Source: Saprospiraceae bacterium (GTDB lineage: Bacteria; Bacteroidota; Bacteroidia; Chitinophagales; Saprospiraceae). From it: a DNA stretch of 9,667 nt. The stretch spans positions 1 to 9,667 of the forward strand of contig JAJCYJ010000831.1 in assembly GCA_029262975.1 (NCBI GenBank), written 5' to 3'. A program made the translations under genes and the position numbers. Below, piece by piece: positions 5,129 through 9,667 of this stretch (position 1 is the first letter of the stretch; every line of letters starts with the position of its first letter). The notes below the pieces were generated by a model. The model was not told the origin of the DNA, did no database searches, and saw only the letters and a program-made list of their open reading frames with translations.

Positions 5129-5770
5129 ATGTTGAACATCAAGAAATTTACTTTTAATGCCTTTCAGGAGAACACATATATTCTCATTGATGAACAGTCG
5201 AAGGCGTGTATTATTGTTGATCCTGGTTGTAGTAATTCAGATGAAGAATCGGAATTGCGCTCATTTATTCAGGATAATAAACTAGTTCCAAAAAGGCTAA
5301 TTAATACGCATTGTCATATTGATCATATTCTCGGCAATCAGTTCATAGCTGATACTTATAATCTCCCTTTAGAATCCCATAGACTGGAAGTATCTGTCCT
5401 CGCAATGGGTAAACAAGTGGGTATGATGTATGGTATCCCATATAAAGGATCGCCAAAAATTACACTTTTTCTGGAAGAGGGAGAACCAGTCATTTTTGAA
5501 AGTCACACGATCGATATATTACTTACTCCGGGACATTCGCCAGGGAGCATATGTTTGCATTTAAAAGAACAGGATGAAGTCATCGGTGGCGATGTATTAT
5601 TCCAGGGCAGTATTGGGCGAACCGATTTACCCGGTGGAGATCACAATACTTTAATCGGTAGCATTATGTCTAAATTGTTGCCACTGCCGGACAATACAAT
5701 AGTTCATCCCGGACATGGTCCATCTACAACCATTGGCGTCGAGAAAGTTAGTAATCCATTTCTGAATTAG
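5129..5770 (+). CDS. Glyoxalase-II-like metallo-beta-lactamase-fold hydrolase
   Basis: A 213-residue metallo-beta-lactamase-fold enzyme of the hydroxyacylglutathione hydrolase-like group, expected to hydrolyse a thioester with a two-metal centre. Metal ligands are visible in order: H61-C-H63-I-D65-H66, H136 in TPGHSPGS (133-140), D155 in GGDVLF (153-158) and H193 in HPGHGPST (193-200). The ending TTIGVEKVSNPFLN is typical of the small YcbL/GloB-like proteins of Bacteroidota. Such proteins lack the extra C-terminal substrate-binding domain of classical glyoxalase II (about 250 residues), so glutathione need not be the cofactor. The gene is co-transcribed with the HAD phosphatase gene. Whether the pair shares a pathway, for example removal of reactive sugar-phosphate by-products, cannot be told. 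No strong terminator follows. Confidence 0.88.
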   Translation: MLNIKKFTFNAFQENTYILIDEQSKACIIVDPGCSNSDEESELRSFIQDNKLVPKRLINTHCHIDHILGNQFIADTYNLPLESHRLEVSVLAMGKQVGMMYGIPYKGSPKITLFLEEGEPVIFESHTIDILLTPGHSPGSICLHLKEQDEVIGGDVLFQGSIGRTDLPGGDHNTLIGSIMSKLLPLPDNTIVHPGHGPSTTIGVEKVSNPFLN

Positions 5771-5806
5771 GCCTCACACACTCTTGACAGGGTGGTTTTA
5801 TCCCCA
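5771..5806. repeat. Degraded copy of the element seen at 4281-4314
   Basis: Right after the metallo-hydrolase stop, a CA-rich run leads into CTTGACAG, then GGTGG, a T-rich loop and TCCCCA. This parallels the CA-rich run, CTTGACAG, TGGGT and ACCCA at 4281-4313, with roughly two thirds of positions shared by eye. The GGG/CCC pairing is imperfect and the second arm of the larger structure is absent. It may also help to end transcription of the HAD operon. The rest of the spacer (5807-5930) shows nothing recognisable and lies between convergent genes. Confidence 0.35.
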
Positions 5807-5930
5807 ATGTCTTTGGTCGCATTTTGTTAGTGATTTTCTGTGTTCCTGGTCAGATACGAGTGGGATCTATATTGGAAATACTTATAACACGCCCCTATTC
5901 TAATGATCAAGGTTGAATATAGAAGAGCAC

Positions 5931-6638
5931 TTATGAAAAATGCTTGAGCATAATTATTTCTTTAGCCTTGAGCGGTCTGAACCATCCACGCGGAAGGTCT
6001 TTTTTTGTCAGGCCGCCATAATAGACTCTATCCAGTTTTTCTACTGTGTAACCGAGGGATTCGAAAATGCGTCTGACGATCCGGTTTTTACCCATATGGA
6101 TTTCAATTCCTATTTCATTGTTATCAGAACCGATAATCCAGTCTATGTCATCTACTAGCGCCGGACCATCATCAAGTTTTAGTCCTTTCTTAATCGCTTT
6201 TAAATGCTTTTCGCTCACTTCTTTATTCAGGATGACATGATATCGCTTTTTAACTCCATGACTTGGATGAGTTAATTTTTTCGCAAGATCTCCGTCATTA
6301 GTGAGTAACAGAAGTCCTGTCGTATGTCGATCAAGTCGGCCTACTGGATATATACGTTCAGAGACTTTGTTCGCTACAATATCCAACACAGTCTTTCTTG
6401 CCTTTTCGTCAGAAGTAGTGGTTACTACATTCTTAGGTTTATTCATGAGGATATAGACCAGTTTTTTTTCTGGAAAGATTTTCTTGCCTTTATAGATAAC
6501 CACGTCGGTTTTTTGGACTTCATAAGCCGGATTTGGTTCTACCTTCCCATTAACTTTAATGAGGCCTCCCTTTACAAGCTCGGCAGCTTTCCTCCGGGAA
6601 CAGATGCCACTGTGTGCTATGTATTTATTTAACCTCAT
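5931..6638 (-). CDS. rluB: RsuA/RluB-family 23S rRNA pseudouridine synthase
   Basis: A 235-residue pseudouridine synthase of the RsuA/RluB/RluE/RluF family, which isomerises a specific uridine in ribosomal RNA. Residues 1-48 form an S4 RNA-binding domain (MRLNKYIAHSGICSRRKAAE). The catalytic domain has the signature YPVGRLDRHTTGLLLLTNDG (97-116) with catalytic D103, and the C-terminal GKNRIVRRIFESLGY block (about 183-197) closes the active site. RluB, which modifies U2605 of 23S rRNA in E. coli, is the likeliest equivalent; the exact target cannot be read from the sequence, and there is no long C-terminal extension. It starts 11 bases after the dnaB stop and is likely in the same transcript. 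It converges with the metallo-hydrolase gene, 160 bases apart, with no clear terminator between them. Confidence 0.85.
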   Translation of the reverse strand: MRLNKYIAHSGICSRRKAAELVKGGLIKVNGKVEPNPAYEVQKTDVVIYKGKKIFPEKKLVYILMNKPKNVVTTTSDEKARKTVLDIVANKVSERIYPVGRLDRHTTGLLLLTNDGDLAKKLTHPSHGVKKRYHVILNKEVSEKHLKAIKKGLKLDDGPALVDDIDWIIGSDNNEIGIEIHMGKNRIVRRIFESLGYTVEKLDRVYYGGLTKKDLPRGWFRPLKAKEIIMLKHFS

Positions 6639-6649
6639 ATCACGAGTGA

Positions 6650-8164
6650 TTAAAATGGTGTTTCCTCATCCGTGTTCATTCTTGATTTCCTGGTTATCAT
6701 TGTCGTTGTCATAGGATCTCTAAAATCCCCTGTTCCTGCCTGACTGAATTGATTAAAATTACCTTCTTCAAATCGTACAAATTGTGGTACAAACCTCAAT
6801 TCAACCGTATCAAGACTACCATTACGGTGTTTCGCTATTATTATTTCTGCAAGATCCCTTGGTTTGTCAAAATCTTCATCCATTTCATAGTATCCAGGTC
6901 GATAAATAAATGAAACTATATCAGCATCCTGTTCGATGGCACCGGATTCTCTAAGATCCGATAGAACAGGCCGTTTGCTGCCACCCCGTGTCTCTACTGC
7001 CCGACTCAGCTGTGATAATGCAATAACTGGCACACTGAGTTCTTTAGCAAGTCCTTTGAGCGCCCGGGATATGGAACTAATCTCTTGTTCTCGGTTACCT
7101 TTTTTCTGATTGGGTGAACCCGTCATCAATTGTAAGTAGTCAATTACGATTAACTCAATATTATGGTTTTGTTTTAATCGGCGACACTTTGCACGCAATT
7201 CAAATATATTAATAGCCGGGGTATCGTCTATGAAGATTGGACTCTCAGCCATATTATCGACAGTTTGATTCAGTCGGAGCCACTCCGTCTGGTCCAATTG
7301 TCCATTTCTCAGCTTATGGCTATCTATCTCGGCATCCATGGCAATTAACCTTTGCACCAATTGAGTATTCGCCATTTCCAGTGAAAATATGGCCACTCCT
7401 TTTCCCGCCATGGCAGCGTTTCGCGCAAGAGAAAGTGTAAATGCTGTTTTTCCCATACCAGGACGCGCAGCAATGATTATCAAGTCAGATTTCTGCCATC
7501 CTGAAGTCAATTTATCAAGCTCCTTAAACCCGGTCGTTACTCCGGTAATCGCTTCTTCCTTTTGACTGATCGCTTCTATTTCTCTTCTTGTCTTAATAGC
7601 AAGTGCACTCAGCTTTTCATACCCGGTATTTAAGTTGGTATCAGTAATCTCATAAAGATTTTGCTCAGCTTCATCCAACAATTCGAAGACATCCTTTTCA
7701 TCGGAATAAGAATCCTTAATCGTAGTTGTAGAAACCCGGATTAATTCTCTTTGTATAAATTTTTGAGCGATAATGCGTGCATGGTATTCTACATTTGCCG
7801 CAGAAGCTACTTTATTAGTCAATTCAAGCAAGTAATTAATCCCCCCAATTAACTCAAGCTTTTTTGCCTTCTTTAAGGATTCATGTACGGTGAGCAGATC
7901 TATCGGTTGCGATTTTTCGAATAATTCAAGCATCACAGTATAAATGTCGCTGTGAATATCCTTATAAAAGCTTTCCGATCTAAGTATTTCTATGACAGAA
8001 GGAAGTCCGTCTCTATCCACTAGTATGGCACCAAGTACTGCCTCTTCTAATTCAAGAGCCTGGGGCATAACTCTTCCATAGACCAATGAATTAAGGTCTG
8101 AATCCCCGCTAACTTTTCTCATTTTACCCCCCTCAACGGGTTGTAATGGTTTCCCCTCTGCCAT
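6650..8164 (-). CDS. dnaB: Replicative DNA helicase DnaB
   Basis: The 504-residue hexameric helicase that unwinds DNA ahead of the replication fork and recruits primase. Residues 33-135 are the DnaB N-terminal domain (PQALELEEAVLGAIL), and a linker spans about 150-205. The RecA-like ATPase domain follows, with Walker A ARPGMGKT (233-240), the catalytic glutamate in SLEM (E263), Walker B LIVIDYLQLM (338-347), the SQLSRAVETR motif (384-393) and KHRNG (445-449), whose Arg is the likely arginine finger. The Walker A site carries no intein, although this is a frequent insertion point. The first 30 residues are a non-conserved extension. The protein ends NTDEETPF, an acidic tail ending in Pro-Phe. 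The start at 8164 is backed by a clear Shine-Dalgarno sequence, unusual for this window. The length is normal for Bacteroidota DnaB. Confidence 0.97.
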   Translation of the reverse strand: MAEGKPLQPVEGGKMRKVSGDSDLNSLVYGRVMPQALELEEAVLGAILVDRDGLPSVIEILRSESFYKDIHSDIYTVMLELFEKSQPIDLLTVHESLKKAKKLELIGGINYLLELTNKVASAANVEYHARIIAQKFIQRELIRVSTTTIKDSYSDEKDVFELLDEAEQNLYEITDTNLNTGYEKLSALAIKTRREIEAISQKEEAITGVTTGFKELDKLTSGWQKSDLIIIAARPGMGKTAFTLSLARNAAMAGKGVAIFSLEMANTQLVQRLIAMDAEIDSHKLRNGQLDQTEWLRLNQTVDNMAESPIFIDDTPAINIFELRAKCRRLKQNHNIELIVIDYLQLMTGSPNQKKGNREQEISSISRALKGLAKELSVPVIALSQLSRAVETRGGSKRPVLSDLRESGAIEQDADIVSFIYRPGYYEMDEDFDKPRDLAEIIIAKHRNGSLDTVELRFVPQFVRFEEGNFNQFSQAGTGDFRDPMTTTMITRKSRMNTDEETPF

Positions 8165-8173
8165 TTATTAATT

Positions 8174-8181
8174 CTCTCCTT
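8174..8181 (-). promoter_or_regulatory. Shine-Dalgarno sequence of dnaB
   Basis: On the minus strand AAGGAGAG lies nine bases before the dnaB ATG, with ideal spacing and strong complementarity to the 16S rRNA tail. It fixes the start codon. The other genes here show no comparable site, as is usual in Bacteroidota, so dnaB may be translated more efficiently or by a more conventional route. Confidence 0.7.
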
Positions 8182-8235
8182 ATTACGATAAAAACACGAG
8201 CCTGAAAAATAGCTCCATTGAATGTGGTGCGAAGC

Positions 8236-8415
8236 TAATAATATATTAATTTAAAAAAAATATATGGTCGTGTCAAGGGATCAAATTACTCTCCGGGTTA
8301 TCCACTTGCAAATGGTAGTAACCACAAAAAAATGTGGAAAACATATTTTTATCTTACCCATAGTGCTATTCGTCTCGCGCAATTGAACTTTTAGAAGCAA
8401 GAGGATTGTGCATAA
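8236..8415. other. Origin-like or DnaA-regulated region upstream of dnaB
   Basis: A 30-bp run of only A and T (8236-8265) is followed by a cluster of DnaA-box-like 9-mers (consensus TTATNCACA): TTATCCACT (8298-8306, plus, 8 of 9), GTAACCACA (8318-8326, plus, 7 of 9), TTTTCCACA (8341-8333, minus, 8 of 9) and TTATGCACA (8415-8407, minus, perfect). The second and third form an inverted pair, CCACA-AAAAAA-TGTGG (8322-8337). An AT-rich unwinding block beside DnaA boxes is the layout of a bacterial origin, but the flanking genes run in one direction rather than diverging, so DnaA control of the dnaB promoter is an equally good reading. The spacer 8165-8444 contains no gene. Confidence 0.45.
8248..8276 (-). 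promoter_or_regulatory. Possible promoter of dnaB
   Basis: Read on the minus strand, a perfect TTGACA (8276-8271) is followed after 17 bases by TAAATT (8253-8248), a 4-of-6 match to a classical -10 box. Its -10 end lies inside the 30-bp A/T block. The leader would be about 75 bases. Bacteroidota promoters normally follow a different consensus, so this is tentative. Confidence 0.33.
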
Positions 8416-8444
8416 AAATTCGTTAATTATTGAATATTTATTTG

Positions 8445-9098
8445 TCAACCTCTCTTCCGAATTTTTTGTGCAACGAGCTCAGCTGTCATCCGAATACTTT
8501 TCAGATAGTTATAAAAGTGAGCGCCACCCAGGATACTTAAGGCCAGCATGCAAGGACTTATTATCACGAAAAACGATTGAATCAGGGAAGTATCTTCTCC
8601 TCGCGCATAGATCAGCCACAGTATAGCACTCACAATCGCAGAAAAAAAGATAAGAATAAGCGCAGTCAATCTGATACCAGTCGATTTGAAATTGAGTTGA
8701 GATCGGTATGATTTTTCCAGGAATTCTTGAAAGCGTAAATCTTCAGGGTGTATGCCCACTAATTGTTCTCCCAAGACAATCGCCTCATCATATTTGACAA
8801 GTTGATATAACGAATACGCCTTTTTTAACAATAAATCCTCAAATGTCCTCGTCGGCAGGAAGTTAACATTGTAGAGAAAGACATATTCAATAATCGGGTC
8901 GATTTCAGAGATAACATGCTCATACTTACCCAATTCGAAGAGAGATCTTATATAATGAAAGGTAAAATAATGTTGCTTCCTTTCTTCCAGAGTAAAAATA
9001 AGTTCTGTGTTTTCTTCATAAAAAAGAATGCGTTCTACATGATCATTTCTTTCGATCTGATCAAAAATCTGCAGAATCGGTTCTTTTGTCGAAAACAT
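8445..9098 (-). CDS. TPR-like protein with two C-terminal membrane segments
   Basis: A 217-residue protein I do not recognise by name. The N-terminal two thirds are helical and carry features of TPR-type repeats: HYIRSLFELGKYEHVISEID (48-67) and KKAYSLYQLVKYDEAIVLGE (92-111), both with the aromatic/small-residue spacing of such helices. Residues about 142-165 and 172-194 are strongly hydrophobic, giving two membrane segments with a short polar turn, and a basic tail (QKIRKRG) ends the protein. It is therefore probably an inner-membrane protein with a cytoplasmic TPR domain that binds another protein. It starts two bases after the NAD kinase stop, so translation is probably coupled; a similar gene next to nadK in relatives would point to a conserved pairing. 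No enzyme motif is visible. Confidence 0.8.
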   Translation of the reverse strand: MFSTKEPILQIFDQIERNDHVERILFYEENTELIFTLEERKQHYFTFHYIRSLFELGKYEHVISEIDPIIEYVFLYNVNFLPTRTFEDLLLKKAYSLYQLVKYDEAIVLGEQLVGIHPEDLRFQEFLEKSYRSQLNFKSTGIRLTALILIFFSAIVSAILWLIYARGEDTSLIQSFFVIISPCMLALSILGGAHFYNYLKSIRMTAELVAQKIRKRG

Positions 9099-9100
9099 GA

Positions 9101-9667
9101 TTAGTTGCGTCTGTCAGCTCCCCAAGATAGCTTTTCGTGTATGGTATATAAAAATGATTGTCCACTTAAAATTACAAGATGCGTGTTAAAGTCACACTTT
9201 CTTACTGCCAATTGATGTGATGCCGTAATAATTTCGCTTCTTGAATCGAGCGTACATAAAAAATTAGCAGCTCTTCCTTCGATACTAAAGGAAATCACTG
9301 AACTGTCAGATATAACCAAAGGTCTCACATTGAGATTGTGCGGAGCGACAGGTGTAATAATCATATTGCCCGAACTGGGAAATATTATAGGTCCCCCACA
9401 ACTGAGTGAATAACCAGTTGACCCTGTAGGCGTCGCCACAATTAATCCATCTGCCCAATAAGAGTTCAGATAATCACCATTAATATAAGTGTGGATACTG
9501 ATCATAGAAGAAGTATCTCTTTTATGAACAGTAAAATCATTTAAAGCAAAGTTTAAACCATTGAAGATGGCAGGGTCAGACTCGAGAAACAACATGCTCC
9601 TTTCTTCTACATGATATTGACCTTCAGCGATTTTATCCATTGCTAAATCAATCTTTTTTCGCTCAAC
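9101..9667 (-). CDS. nadK: NAD kinase, N-terminal part cut by window edge
   Basis: The C-terminal 188 residues of an ATP-NAD kinase, which makes NADP from NAD. The frame stays open to the window edge, upstream of the internal Met at 9640, so the gene continues outside and the GGDG phosphate-binding motif is not visible. Family blocks seen are ALNDFTVHKR (41-50 of the visible part; most relatives have NE where this has ND), ADGLIVATPTGSTGYSLSCG (72-91), the key NADK signature, and the APHNLNVRPLVI strand (108-119). HEKLSWGADRRN at the end matches the usual LGW C-terminus. NAD kinase subunits are about 290 residues long, so roughly 100 residues are missing. The stop overlaps closely with the start of the TPR/membrane gene. 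Confidence in the family is high. Confidence 0.95.
   Translation of the reverse strand, partial: VERKKIDLAMDKIAEGQYHVEERSMLFLESDPAIFNGLNFALNDFTVHKRDTSSMISIHTYINGDYLNSYWADGLIVATPTGSTGYSLSCGGPIIFPSSGNMIITPVAPHNLNVRPLVISDSSVISFSIEGRAANFLCTLDSRSEIITASHQLAVRKCDFNTHLVILSGQSFLYTIHEKLSWGADRRN

Noticed and set aside
5940..5951. Small hairpin ATGCT-TG-AGCAT as a terminator between the convergent genes
   Set aside because: It lies inside the end of the rluB coding sequence, is only 5 bp long and has no T-tract.
6650..8164. Intein in DnaB
   Set aside because: The Walker A and later helicase motifs are continuous and the protein has normal length.

Overview
The window looks like a chromosomal segment of a Bacteroidota bacterium, most plausibly a Saprospiraceae-like or related environmental lineage; that placement is inference. 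Three things support the phylum: several putative promoters resemble the Bacteroidota form (TTTG, 19-20 bases, TAnnTTTG); most genes lack a Shine-Dalgarno sequence; and the NAD kinase, RluB-type pseudouridine synthase and glyoxalase-II-like proteins read like Bacteroidota versions. Base composition is AT-leaning, and intergenic regions are rich in small repeats.

Left part (1-2024, all minus strand): a cassette that reads, in transcription order, DUF6916-like protein, GNAT acetyltransferase, tail-collar protein, second tail-collar protein (cut by the window edge). The two collar proteins are tandem duplicates, about 80% identical over the 91 shared residues. No other phage genes are present, so this looks like the stand-alone 'microcystin-dependent protein / tail-fibre-like' cassette seen on many bacterial chromosomes, not a prophage.

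Middle (2118-5806, plus strand): a membrane fatty acid hydroxylase/sterol desaturase family enzyme with its own promoter; about 720 bases without genes, holding a 71-bp palindromic 20-bp-period repeat; a short single-stranded DNA-binding protein whose start codon sits directly behind a large stem-loop; an intrinsic terminator; then a remarkable 250-bp intergenic stretch with a G-quadruplex motif, a multi-branched inverted-repeat element and a ten-unit heptanucleotide repeat. A two-gene operon follows: a YqaB-like HAD sugar phosphatase and a glyoxalase-II-like metallo-hydrolase. A degraded relative of part of the branched element lies after it.

Right part (5931-9667, minus strand): NAD kinase (partial) and a small TPR-plus-membrane protein are nearly fused (2-base gap). 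Then comes a 280-bp spacer with a 30-bp pure A/T block and DnaA-box-like sites, then dnaB (replicative helicase) and a RluB-type pseudouridine synthase 11 bases behind it. The spacer could be an origin-like or DnaA-regulated control region for dnaB.

The best candidates for something undescribed are the tail-collar/GNAT/DUF6916 cassette, the structured intergenic element between ssb and the HAD gene, the stem-loop at the ssb start, and the DnaA-box/AT-block region before dnaB. None could be tested by database search here.
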